From Microcaldota archaeon (GTDB lineage: Archaea > Micrarchaeota > Micrarchaeia > Anstonellales > Anstonellaceae), in assembly GCA_026413805.1 (NCBI GenBank), contig JAOAKE010000005.1, forward strand, positions 1 through 29,706: a stretch of 29,706 nt of DNA. Reading direction: 5' to 3'. Shown piece by piece: positions 15,481 to 22,256 of the stretch; position 1 is the first letter of the stretch, and every line of letters starts with the position of its first letter. The position numbers and the translations under genes were made by a program. Under the pieces are notes generated by a model, which made no database searches, was not told the DNA's origin, and saw only the letters and a program-made list of their open reading frames with translations.

Positions 15481-15664
15481 CAAGGTAACTCAGCCTGGTT
15501 AGAGTGCCAGACTCATAAGTGTCAATCCTTGTGAGTGATGAGCCATTTTTTTGGCAATGATATAGAAAGACACTCTGCGCGAAGATTGTTTCGCGCAAGA
15601 ACCGGGAAATCTGGAAGCCGCGAGTTCAAACGGGCATAATTCGGAAAAAATCTCGCCCTTGGCA
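15479..15664 (+). tRNA. tRNA-Met(CAT), interrupted by two introns
   Basis: The acceptor GCCAAGG (15479-15485) pairs fully with CCTTGGC (15657-15663); A73 is at 15664. The D arm is ACTC/GAGT. The anticodon stem CCAGA (15507-15511) pairs with TCTGG (15610-15614), and the joined loop is CTCATAA with anticodon CAT (15514-15516). Between positions 37 and 38 lies a 91-nt intron (15518-15608), the canonical archaeal site, with its own AGTGTC/GACACT and GCGCGAA/TTCGCGC stems. The T stem GCGAG (15620-15624) pairs with CTCGC (15652-15656), but the T-loop TTCAAA-T is split by about 20 nt (15631-15650). Both introns must leave for a normal tRNA. The loop suits elongator Met; tRNA-Ile with a modified CAT anticodon is the alternative. 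Exact splice sites could shift by one or two bases. Confidence 0.9.
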
Positions 15665-15744
15665 CTTTATTTTTGTTCTGCCTGCAACATCACCTTTATA
15701 TTTCAAATCAAGAAAAAGCCAAAGAAAAAACAGAGGGTGGAATC

Positions 15745-16347
15745 ATGAGGGCTTCCCTCTTGCAATATAATAATTTAGCGGGGCTTGGGAGGGGAAGCAG
15801 CAGCTCCCAGTCGCCTTTTATCCATAGAAGGAACCGCCAGCCGCCACAGCCACTTGAATTAAGCGAATCAAAAATTCTCATGCTTGTAGACTCATTTGAA
15901 GCATTAGGGCTAAGCGAGGCGCGCTGGAATGCCAGGTCTCTCTTTCTTCAACTTCCTTCGTCAATCGCACTTTTGAAAAGCCAAGATAATAAAGCAGAGG
16001 ATTACCTTTCCTCGCTTGAAAGGGCTTACCAATTTCTAAAATACACTTGCCAGCTGCAGAAAAGTGGGAAGGCAAGCTCCCTTTCCAAGCAGTCAAAAGA
16101 TGCCCTTGACCAGCTCATCTGCAACATAACTTCATTGGTTCCTGCCATAGAAGGCAGGCTAAAGGCGATTGGCAGAAAGGCAGGGATTGTCGCACCATCT
16201 TACAACAACCCAGCCACTGACAAGGTCTTGCTTTCAGCATTCAGGCCATTTGCCGAGGGGAAAATAACCCTCGCTGAAAAAAACATCCTCATTTATTCTG
16301 CGCTCTTTTTTTCAACTCTCAAAAGCCTTAACAGCCAAGCAAAGTGA
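15745..16347 (+). CDS. Helical protein of unknown function
   Basis: A 200-residue protein. The first ~45 residues are Ser/Pro/Arg-rich and probably disordered. The rest is predicted mostly alpha-helical (ILMLVDSFEALGLSEARWNARSLFLQ, YLSSLERAYQFLKYTCQLQ, TLAEKNILIYSALFF), without a signal peptide. The ATG at 15745 follows GAGGGTGG and is preferred over an upstream in-frame start at 15673. A CCTTTATATTT element at about 15692-15702 would start a transcript with a leader of roughly 20 nt carrying that ribosome site. No family is recognised. The MFS gene follows 43 nt later with its own TATA box. Confidence 0.75.
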   Translation: MRASLLQYNNLAGLGRGSSSSQSPFIHRRNRQPPQPLELSESKILMLVDSFEALGLSEARWNARSLFLQLPSSIALLKSQDNKAEDYLSSLERAYQFLKYTCQLQKSGKASSLSKQSKDALDQLICNITSLVPAIEGRLKAIGRKAGIVAPSYNNPATDKVLLSAFRPFAEGKITLAEKNILIYSALFFSTLKSLNSQAK

Positions 16348-16390
16348 GGCACAATAGCTACTTTTAACTTTTTTGTGCATTTTTTCCGCA

Positions 16391-17506
16391 ATGGTAAAGC
16401 GCGTTTTTGGGTTGAACTTCCTTGATTCATTCATATTCGGCATAACGACAGTGGCAGTGCCACTCCTCATGCTTGAGCGCAACATTGAGCTTGGCCAAGT
16501 TGGGCTTGCACTCTCCCTCTCCCCGCTTGCAAAGGGCATTGTAAGGCTGCTGTGCGCTTCCCTTGCAGACTCAAAAGGCGAGCGCCCATTTTTCGTGCTC
16601 AACGGGGTTGCAAACTTTCTGCTTGCCCCCATTTATTTCTTTTCTTCTTCTCCTGTGGGCTTTGCAATAGGCAAGGCAGTTGACGGGGCAAGGGAGTCTT
16701 TTATATGGGCAGTCAACCGCACCAGCATAATGGCGCACAAGCCAGAAAAAGAGCACTATATTCTTGGCGGCATGATATCTGGCAGGGCAATTTATTTTGC
16801 GCTTGGAAGCCTTTCCCTTTGGCTTTTGTTCCCTGCAGGTGGATTTGAAGGGATTTTTGCCCTCGTAGCCGCACTTGGCATTATCATGACGCTGCTCTCC
16901 TTGCGTGTTAGAAATTCTGTCAGGGTGCACAAGCCGCCCTCTTTTGGTTTTCGCTTTTTCGGGAGGGAGAAGCGCTTTTACCAGACAGTAGGGGTTCTTG
17001 CAATAGGCGGGACATTTTATACATTCATAATCTACTTTCTCTGCCCCATATTCTTCAGGATTTTGGGCTTTAGCCTTGGGGAAATAGGCCTGTTTTATGC
17101 AATTTACTTTCTTATCTTTGGCGCAGTGCTAAATGCTGTTTCGCATTTCAAGGTCCCACCCAAAGCAACTGCGCTTGCAGGCAGCCTATTTTTCTTGGCA
17201 GGGCTAGGTGGGCTTTCCTTTGCCGGGCAGCAGCTGCTCCCCTATTTCTTTTTCACCATGGCGATAGGCGATGGCTTTCTTGGTCTGCTTTGGGAGCAAA
17301 TAATCTACTTGCAGGCAAAGGGTTCTAAGAACCTCTCAACAGAAATAGCCATCATTCACCTTCCGCTAAACGTCTTCCTGTTTGTTCTCTCGGGTGTTTC
17401 AGGCTTTGTTATCCAGCTCTTTGGCTTTGCCCCGCTTTTGCTTTTAGGGGCAGCCAGCCTTGTGGCCTTCTCATTTTTTGGTCTTAGGCTGGTGGAAGGC
17501 AATTAA
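16391..17506 (+). CDS. MFS-type membrane transporter
   Basis: A 371-residue polytopic protein with about ten to twelve hydrophobic helices and no large soluble domain. The loop LLCASLADSKGERPFFVLNG after the second helix matches the MFS loop 2-3 pattern (GxLADxxGRR). A second half of similar layout begins after a charged central linker (RVRNSVRVHKPPS...FGREKRFYQ). The substrate cannot be told. The ATG at 16391 is used because a TTTTAA box at 16361-16370 lies about 26 nt upstream; an earlier in-frame start at 16373 would sit almost on that box. Confidence 0.85.
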   Translation: MVKRVFGLNFLDSFIFGITTVAVPLLMLERNIELGQVGLALSLSPLAKGIVRLLCASLADSKGERPFFVLNGVANFLLAPIYFFSSSPVGFAIGKAVDGARESFIWAVNRTSIMAHKPEKEHYILGGMISGRAIYFALGSLSLWLLFPAGGFEGIFALVAALGIIMTLLSLRVRNSVRVHKPPSFGFRFFGREKRFYQTVGVLAIGGTFYTFIIYFLCPIFFRILGFSLGEIGLFYAIYFLIFGAVLNAVSHFKVPPKATALAGSLFFLAGLGGLSFAGQQLLPYFFFTMAIGDGFLGLLWEQIIYLQAKGSKNLSTEIAIIHLPLNVFLFVLSGVSGFVIQLFGFAPLLLLGAASLVAFSFFGLRLVEGN

Positions 17507-17620
17507 GAAAGGCCGCCTGAGGCATCAGTTTTTAAAGTTATTATCGCATAAATTGAACTTGCAAAGCAGTGCGCCTTCTAAAGACGCCATATATTTAGGT
17601 TTCTTGCTGGTGTGGATTCT

Positions 17621-17827
17621 ATGAGCGAAGAGATAAAGCTACAAATACTGGAAGCGTGGAGCAAGTATCTGCGCGAGCAGTCGCGGCGCTACGCCAAAAA
17701 TGAGGGCTCCTCTCAGCAGCACGAGGACACCTACCGCATTTTCAAGAAGGGAATACTTGGGCACCCCAAGCTTTCCAAAAAGGAAAAAGAGGAGCTGCTT
17801 GCTCGCATAGGGCAGACTCCTGCTTAA
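17621..17827 (+). CDS. Small charged helical protein, unknown function
   Basis: A 68-residue hydrophilic protein, rich in Lys, Glu, Gln and Arg, predicted as two helices (EEIKLQILEAWSKYLREQSRRYAK and KKEKEELLARIG) with a short linker. No family is recognised. The ATG at 17621 lies 27 nt after an ATATATTTAG box at 17588-17598, so a leaderless transcript is likely. A GTG three codons earlier is also possible. The following gap to 17981 shows no further gene. Confidence 0.65.
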   Translation: MSEEIKLQILEAWSKYLREQSRRYAKNEGSSQQHEDTYRIFKKGILGHPKLSKKEKEELLARIGQTPA

Positions 17828-17981
17828 ACCCTTGAGCGGATTTTTAGGCACTCTAAAAGCAAAGCAATCAGAAGTAGCCTTAGGCATGAAATTGGCTAAT
17901 TTTTAGTTTGAGGCATCAGAGTCAAGTCACGTCTTCATGTTTTTCAGGGTCGTACTTGTCATCATCTGCCCCTGCCAATTG

Positions 17982-18392
17982 CTAATCCTTCCGCGAATAA
18001 AAATAAATCCACATGCCAAGCGAAAATGCGGCAAAAGGGAGGACGAGGTAGGGGTTCTCGTTCATAAACGCAAGGACGAAGCCCATCAGCGCAGGAAATT
18101 CGCTCATCGCAAATGGGATTATCTTCTTGCTTCGCGGAGGGAATCTTGAGTTAGGACGACCCATCTCTATCCGAAGCACCAGCGTTAAGATTGCATTCAG
18201 CACAACCAGCGCCACGAATGCATGGAAATGTTTGGCTTGAATAAACGCATCTGGGTCAAATGAGCTTTGCCGTCCACTATTTGATGGATAAGGGACAAGA
18301 AACGGCAGCAAAGCAAAGAGGAAAATCATCGCAAGCATTAAAAAGGGGAAAATCGCTGCCATCCTTTCCTGCACTTCTTGTTGCTCTTCCAT
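17982..18392 (-). CDS. Integral membrane protein, unknown function
   Basis: A 136-residue protein with three or four hydrophobic helices: residues ~12-34, ~58-76, ~95-112 and ~114-131. Short charged loops follow the first and second helices (GRQSSFDPDAFIQAKHF, RIEMGRPNSRFPPRSKK). No family is recognised. The ATG at 18392 follows GGTGA and lies 9 nt after the stop of the Hjc gene, so the two are co-transcribed and translation depends on the ribosome site. Confidence 0.75.
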   Translation of the reverse strand: MEEQQEVQERMAAIFPFLMLAMIFLFALLPFLVPYPSNSGRQSSFDPDAFIQAKHFHAFVALVVLNAILTLVLRIEMGRPNSRFPPRSKKIIPFAMSEFPALMGFVLAFMNENPYLVLPFAAFSLGMWIYFYSRKD

Positions 18393-18401
18393 CAAATCAC
18401 C

Positions 18402-18788
18402 TCATACCAGCTCTTCTGGCTTTCTGCCTGCCAGCTTCGCTTTTGAAAGAGTGATGGTGAATGTCTTTTCTTGCTCTTCCAAAAGATGGATTGGGAAAAG
18501 GCACCAGCCCTCTCGGCTCACGCGCCAGCCAATAAGGTAGGTTATCCCAGTAGTTTCTTCCCAGTCTGCCATCTGCCTGACCCGTTCCTTTTCAAATGAA
18601 AGTGATTTTCGGTCCCAAGACTTGCATTCAATTGCATACTGCTTCCCCCTTTTGAATGCCAGCAAGTCTGGAGAAAGGGAATTGACTCCCGAGCCTGCTG
18701 CCCGAATCACTGCAAAGCCATGCGAGGAAAAAAATGCCACCAGCTCGCGCTCTGCGCGCGCTCCTTTGCGGTAGGTTCCAAATGCCAT
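18402..18788 (-). CDS. hjc: Holliday junction resolvase Hjc
   Basis: A 128-residue nuclease of the archaeal Hjc family, which cuts four-way DNA junctions in recombination and fork repair. The core is YRKGARAERELVAFFSSHGFAVIRAAGSG, then SPDLLAFKRGKQYAIECKSW. It holds the expected metal-binding residues: Glu in AEREL, Asp in PDLLA, and the E-x-K of IECKS. Length fits the family. The first gene of a pair with a small membrane protein 9 nt downstream, divergent from the ZIP transporter. It may act on the same substrates as the Hef-type helicase. Confidence 0.92.
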   Translation of the reverse strand: MAFGTYRKGARAERELVAFFSSHGFAVIRAAGSGVNSLSPDLLAFKRGKQYAIECKSWDRKSLSFEKERVRQMADWEETTGITYLIGWRVSREGWCLFPIHLLEEQEKTFTITLSKAKLAGRKPEELV

Positions 18789-18854
18789 TACTAATTGAAG
18801 CGAGGCGAAACAATAAGAATGATTTGCAAGAAATTAGGCGAATAGGGAATTTTC

Positions 18855-19592
18855 ATGGATTTTTTAGGTTTGTTGCTTGGCGCAGGCTTGGCGTTTGCCG
18901 CCACTTCTCTGGGGGCAGCAGGAGTCATCTTTTTCAAGAAGTTCGGGTGCGAGAAGCACGCAGCCATACTTGCTTTTTGCGCAGGAGTCATGGCATTTTC
19001 CGCATTTGAGATGTTCATCCAGTCACGCGAGCAGCTGGGCCTGCTGGACAGTTTCGGAGCGCTTGCCGTTGGGATGGGGCTTTTTCTTGTTATTGAAAAA
19101 ACCCTTCCCCATGCACACATGCTTTTGAGGAAAAGGGAACTTGCCCAGTCAAAAAAGAAGGCTGCGCTTGTAGCTGGCACAATAACTCTCCATAACGTGC
19201 CAGAGGGCTTTGCAATAGCCTCTGCATTTGCAAGCTCCTCTCCTTTGGGCTGGCTTGTCTCAGTCTCAATAGCCCTGCAAGATGCCCCTGAAGGGATGGT
19301 GGTCGCAGCGCCGCTTGCATGTTATGGGATGGAAACCAAGCGGGCATTCATGTTTGGGGCATTCTCAGGGTTTGTTGAATTTGCAGCTGCGATAGTCGGC
19401 TTTCTTTTTCTTTCTGCAATTGATTACCTTACGCCGCTTTCACTTGCCTTTTCAGCAGGGGCAATGCTTTATGTGGTTTTCTTTGAGCTTCTTTCTGATG
19501 CCCTTACCGGCAAGCAGCGCCTTTGGGCAATGGCGGCCTTCGTAAGTGGGATAGTTGCAGCAATGTTGCTTGCTGCTGCCTTTTCATTATAG
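18855..19592 (+). CDS. ZIP-family divalent metal transporter (GufA-like)
   Basis: A 245-residue protein with about eight membrane helices. The two metal-site helices are recognisable: TLHNVPEGFAIASAF (TM4, HN.PEG) and ALQDAPEGMVVAAPL (TM5), the pattern of the GufA/ZIP group that imports zinc, iron or manganese. The variable loop between TM3 and TM4 is short and charged (HMLLRKRELAQSKKK) with one His. The ATG is in a 66-nt gap shared with the divergent hjc gene. Metal specificity cannot be read from sequence. With the P2A ATPase and the VIT1-type protein it is one of three metal transporters in the window. Confidence 0.9.
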   Translation: MDFLGLLLGAGLAFAATSLGAAGVIFFKKFGCEKHAAILAFCAGVMAFSAFEMFIQSREQLGLLDSFGALAVGMGLFLVIEKTLPHAHMLLRKRELAQSKKKAALVAGTITLHNVPEGFAIASAFASSSPLGWLVSVSIALQDAPEGMVVAAPLACYGMETKRAFMFGAFSGFVEFAAAIVGFLFLSAIDYLTPLSLAFSAGAMLYVVFFELLSDALTGKQRLWAMAAFVSGIVAAMLLAAAFSL

Positions 19593-19611
19593 GCAAATGG
19601 AAGAAGTGAGC

Positions 19612-20154
19612 TTACACTTCAGCTTCCTCAATGCACTCATCACATTTGAGCTTGCCCTCGTCCCTTTTCAATCCCTCTGAAAAGCAGCCGCATATTTCAC
19701 AAACACCAGTGTAATATTCGTTTGGCTTTGCTTGGCGAAGCTCCTGCATTTCAGATATGACATCCACAATGCCGGGATATACGCGAAGAAGGTCTCCTTC
19801 GGTAATTATGCCTACAAGCCGCCCCTCTTTGTCCACCACAGGCAGCCTCTTCACCCGGTTGTTGCGAAGCGAAATGGCAGCAGCCTCAATAGTGTCTGAC
19901 GCCTTTATTACCTTGAGGGGCTTGCTCATTATGGACTTGAGCTTTACCTTCCTCGGATTTTTTCCAGCTGCAATCACCTTGTGGATTATGTCCCGCTCAG
20001 TGATTATGCCGCTCGCCTTTCCTTTCCGTGTGACTATTATTGAGCCGACCATGGTCTTTTTGAGGAGCTTTGCAGCATCAAAAACAGTCTTGTCTGCCGG
20101 AAGTGTGAACACGCCCACTGTCATGCAGCTGCCAACTTTTATGTCCATCCTCAT
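19612..20154 (-). CDS. CBS-pair protein with C-terminal zinc ribbon
   Basis: A 180-residue protein. Two CBS motifs form one Bateman module, which usually binds adenosine nucleotides: CMTVGVFTLPADKTVFDAAKLL...GIITERDII (first) and IMSKPLKVIKASDTIEAAA...VGIITEGDLL (second). After a helical linker, the last ~35 residues carry CEICGCF and CDEC, a C-x2-C pair set that probably binds zinc. This is a known archaeal arrangement whose target is not established. The ATG at 20154 follows GGAGGTGA, one of the strongest ribosome sites in the window; another ATG two codons later is possible. The TATA element at 20188-20199 is shared with the divergent 56-residue gene. Confidence 0.92.
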   Translation of the reverse strand: MRMDIKVGSCMTVGVFTLPADKTVFDAAKLLKKTMVGSIIVTRKGKASGIITERDIIHKVIAAGKNPRKVKLKSIMSKPLKVIKASDTIEAAAISLRNNRVKRLPVVDKEGRLVGIITEGDLLRVYPGIVDVISEMQELRQAKPNEYYTGVCEICGCFSEGLKRDEGKLKCDECIEEAEV

Positions 20155-20187
20155 GCCCTCACCTCCGCAGAAAAAATCCTCAATCAA

Positions 20188-20199
20188 AGTTTTTAAACT
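20188..20199. promoter_or_regulatory. Near-palindromic TATA element for two divergent genes
   Basis: agtttttaaact reads almost the same on both strands. It lies about 40 nt before the CBS-protein ATG, which has an SD-bearing leader, and about 35 nt before the plus-strand ATG at 20229. Confidence 0.6.
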
Positions 20200-20228
20200 G
20201 CACAGGCAAAATCTGGCTTGTGAGTTAA

Positions 20229-20399
20229 ATGGAAATCAGGAGCTTTCTTGCAGGGATTTTCTTTCTCCTTGGGATGCAGATTCTCCTGCCCCTTTTAAAA
20301 GTAGAAATACAAGTGAGCCTTCCCTATGCGCCTGCATCCTATTTTGTTGTGGCAGTTCTCTCCCTCATCCTTTCCTACTACCTTTTCCGCGGCAACTGA
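20229..20399 (+). CDS. 56-residue two-helix membrane protein
   Basis: I translated this frame directly: an ATG at 20229 to a TGA at 20397-20399. It encodes two hydrophobic helices, FLAGIFFLLGMQILLPLL (about residues 6-23) and YFVVAVLSLILSYYLF (about 37-52), joined by a short segment KVEIQVSLPYAPAS. The start is basic (MEIRS) and the end is FRGN. It fills the gap between the CBS gene and the convergent 118-residue gene exactly and lies downstream of a shared TATA element. No homologue is recognised; it may be a small membrane regulator or subunit. Confidence 0.7.
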   Translation: MEIRSFLAGIFFLLGMQILLPLLKVEIQVSLPYAPASYFVVAVLSLILSYYLFRGN

Positions 20400-20407
20400 T
20401 TTTCCCT

Positions 20408-20764
20408 TCAATCGCGCGCAGAAAGAGTCTCATTTTCTTTATTCTTGTTAATCTTCCTCTCTATCTTTTTCGCATCTTTTTCTGGGATTGGCTCAAATGT
20501 GTGAAATTGAGTCTTTCCTGCGAAGTGATGAAGGATGACTCCTTTGCCTTTCAGGGCTTCTCCAGGCTCAACAATTTTCCGCCCCTCAAACCTCCCAAGA
20601 ACCTTTGCCGCCCCTCGGGTAAAGGCAACAACAAATTCCTCTCCATTAACTGCTACTGTGCCTAAGGCATCCCTCTTGGTCGTTGGGAAAAATTCCAGCG
20701 TCCCGTCATTGCGCTTAACGATGGGAAATTTAGGCACCTCTTTGTTTTTCAAAGCATTAGCCAT
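20408..20764 (-). CDS. Small basic protein of unknown function
   Basis: A 118-residue soluble protein. The central part is beta-rich and compact (TLEFFPTTKRDALGTVAVNGEEFVVAFTRGAAKVLGRFEGRKIVEPGEALKGKGVILHHF). The C-terminus is a charged Lys/Glu-rich tail (EKDAKKIERKINKNKENE). Such a fold could bind nucleic acid or protein, but no family is recognised. GAGAGGGG lies before the ATG. It converges with the 56-residue membrane protein, with 8 nt between stops. Confidence 0.7.
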   Translation of the reverse strand: MANALKNKEVPKFPIVKRNDGTLEFFPTTKRDALGTVAVNGEEFVVAFTRGAAKVLGRFEGRKIVEPGEALKGKGVILHHFAGKTQFHTFEPIPEKDAKKIERKINKNKENETLSARD

Positions 20765-20883
20765 GGCATCCCCCTCTCTTCTTTCTTTTCAGTCCAATTT
20801 TTAGGGTTTGCGCCAGCCCATTTCCTAACTTGTGTTAGTAAGTATTAAAAAATGATTTTATTATTTGTTTAGCAAGTGGTAGC

Positions 20884-21669
20884 ATGGCTATTAGGCAAGG
20901 CACTATCAAGGTAGACCTTTCAACAGGGGGGCATTTTCAAAGGCAGGAGGGCGCCTCTGCAATTTACCGAAGGGCCCTTTCTTACTTTCAAGCAGAGGGC
21001 ACCTTGCACTTTGCGTCCATCCCATTAAAGCCAATGCAGCTTGCCAAAGAGGGCACCTATGAATTTTCTCTACTAAACGCCATCTGCGAGATAAAGAATG
21101 GAATTTTTGTGCTTGAAGACCAAAGCCGCTTTCGGCTGGGCGCAGACCTCTCAGGCATTTTAAAGGTGCTACTGCCTCATTTCTATTCTGATTCAAAGCC
21201 TCTTTTAAGGAAAGACGACTTTGTCATTGAAGAGGCAAAAGGAAACATTTTCTATGGGACTTACCGGATATTTGAGACAGGCGCCATTGCTGTCTTCATC
21301 AGGGAGCAAGGAAAAATAGAGGTGCAGGCAGCCATACCCAAAGACAGCAGCCTTGTGCTTTCCTATTATTATTCAACGGATTCTTCATTTGAGGCAGCAG
21401 ACAGGCAGGTAGTCTGCCTAACACCTACCTTTATCCTCCGCCTATCAGAAGCTGATGGCCCAAGCGTAGTAGAGGTGCCGCAAAGGGTTGCGCCCCTTCT
21501 CAGACCAGAGATAACACAGGCCAAGGGCTATGAAAAGATGTTTGAAGTTTGCGATGGCCCTGCAGGGCACAGGACAAACAGCATCAATGGGCTGCACCTT
21601 AGCAGTGCAAACAGGAAGTTCCTAATCGACTTTAACTCCAACCCGCCCTTGGTTGAGCCCATCCGCTAA
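20884..21669 (+). CDS. Soluble protein of unknown function
   Basis: A 261-residue protein without signal peptide or membrane helix. It is beta-rich, with repeated strand-turn patterns (GTYEFSLLNAICEIKNGIFVLED, IFYGTYRIFETGAIAVFIREQGKIEVQAAIP, SLVLSYYYSTDSSFE). The last 60 residues are less regular and end near FLIDFNSNPPLVEPIR. No family is recognised. The ATG follows AAGTGG; AT-rich sequence at about 20843-20870 (ttaaaaaatgattttattat) probably holds the promoter. A hairpin ttgttgca/tgcagcaa at about 21690-21708 follows the stop and may act as terminator. Confidence 0.75.
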   Translation: MAIRQGTIKVDLSTGGHFQRQEGASAIYRRALSYFQAEGTLHFASIPLKPMQLAKEGTYEFSLLNAICEIKNGIFVLEDQSRFRLGADLSGILKVLLPHFYSDSKPLLRKDDFVIEEAKGNIFYGTYRIFETGAIAVFIREQGKIEVQAAIPKDSSLVLSYYYSTDSSFEAADRQVVCLTPTFILRLSEADGPSVVEVPQRVAPLLRPEITQAKGYEKMFEVCDGPAGHRTNSINGLHLSSANRKFLIDFNSNPPLVEPIR

Positions 21670-21721
21670 GTGGCAAAGCCAAGTAGGCTTGTTGCAAATT
21701 GCAGCAAAGGCAGCCGCCCAT

Positions 21722-21735
21722 AGGTTTATATATTG
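21722..21735 (+). promoter_or_regulatory. Strong TATA box in front of a non-coding region
   Basis: aggtttatatattg is among the best TATA matches in the window. No start codon with a credible frame lies at leaderless or short-leader distance, so it probably drives a non-coding RNA starting near 21755, or a very long dnaG leader. Confidence 0.65.
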
Positions 21736-21754
21736 TCCTTGCCATATCATAGTG

Positions 21755-22240
21755 CTGTGCGTGGATGGCAGCGGGAGGTTAAGCCTGTGAACTGTCTGTC
21801 AACAGCGCACCGCACAAATGCGAAAGCATTTTGCGGTTTTTGGGGCGAAAGCCCTGAACACGCCGCACAAATGCGAAAGAAAAAACATTTATGAAAAAAG
21901 TGATTGAAAAAAGGAAAGAGTCCCACTGGAAGCATCACAAGGCGAGGGGAGGGCAAGCACGAGGATAACACGCTGTTCCCCGAGCCATCAAAAATCAAAG
22001 ATTTCACGCTCATTTCCGCTTTTCCCTTTTTGGGGGCGGGGCGGCAGTCCGCCGCTGAAATGCCGGCAAGGCCGGCAGGGAGCTGCAAATCTTTCTTGGA
22101 GCCAGCCAGATGGCAAGCATCTTTGGTTCGCGCAATGGTTTGCAAAGGGATGCCTCAGTTTCTTTTTTCTGAGAGTCTCCCCTGTAAGCAGGCTTCAAGA
22201 CAGGCCAAGCGAAAAGGCGGTGCTTCTTTTGGGACTGAGA
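21755..22240 (+). ncRNA. Candidate structured RNA region before dnaG
   Basis: A 587-nt stretch without a convincing gene holds many stable hairpins. CCGCA-c-AAATGC-GAAA-GCATTT-TGCGG (21810-21836) and GGGC-GAAA-GCCC (21843-21854) both have GNRA tetraloops. A 17-nt direct repeat (ccgcacaaatgcgaaag) occurs at 21810 and 21863. A nested unit at 21997-22094 has outer stem AAAGATTT/AAATCTTT, inner stem CATTTC/GAAATG around GGCGG-CAGT-CCGCC, and a second arm GCCGGC-aag-GCCGGC. Another hairpin spans 22117-22153. Open frames across it have poor composition. It lacks the SRP GGAAG/AGCAG motif and is not RNase P. It may be one RNA, several, or a dnaG leader; ends are approximate. Confidence 0.5.
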
Positions 22241-22256
22241 AGAAAGAGGGAAATTT

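Noticed and set aside
15311..15598. A 95-residue minus-strand frame
   Set aside because: It overlaps the protease 3' end and the tRNA-Met anticodon intron, with no start signal.
15518..15608. Box C/D guide RNA inside the tRNA-Met intron
   Set aside because: A GTGATGA C-box match exists at about 15534-15541, but I find no CTGA D box or terminal stem at proper spacing.
19757..20665. A 302-residue plus-strand frame
   Set aside because: It runs antisense to the CBS gene and the 118-residue gene and over the small membrane protein in a different frame; no family pattern.
21755..22250. SRP (7S) RNA before dnaG
   Set aside because: The conserved helix 8 motifs (GGAAG and AGCAG loops) and a 5'/3' closing helix are not found.
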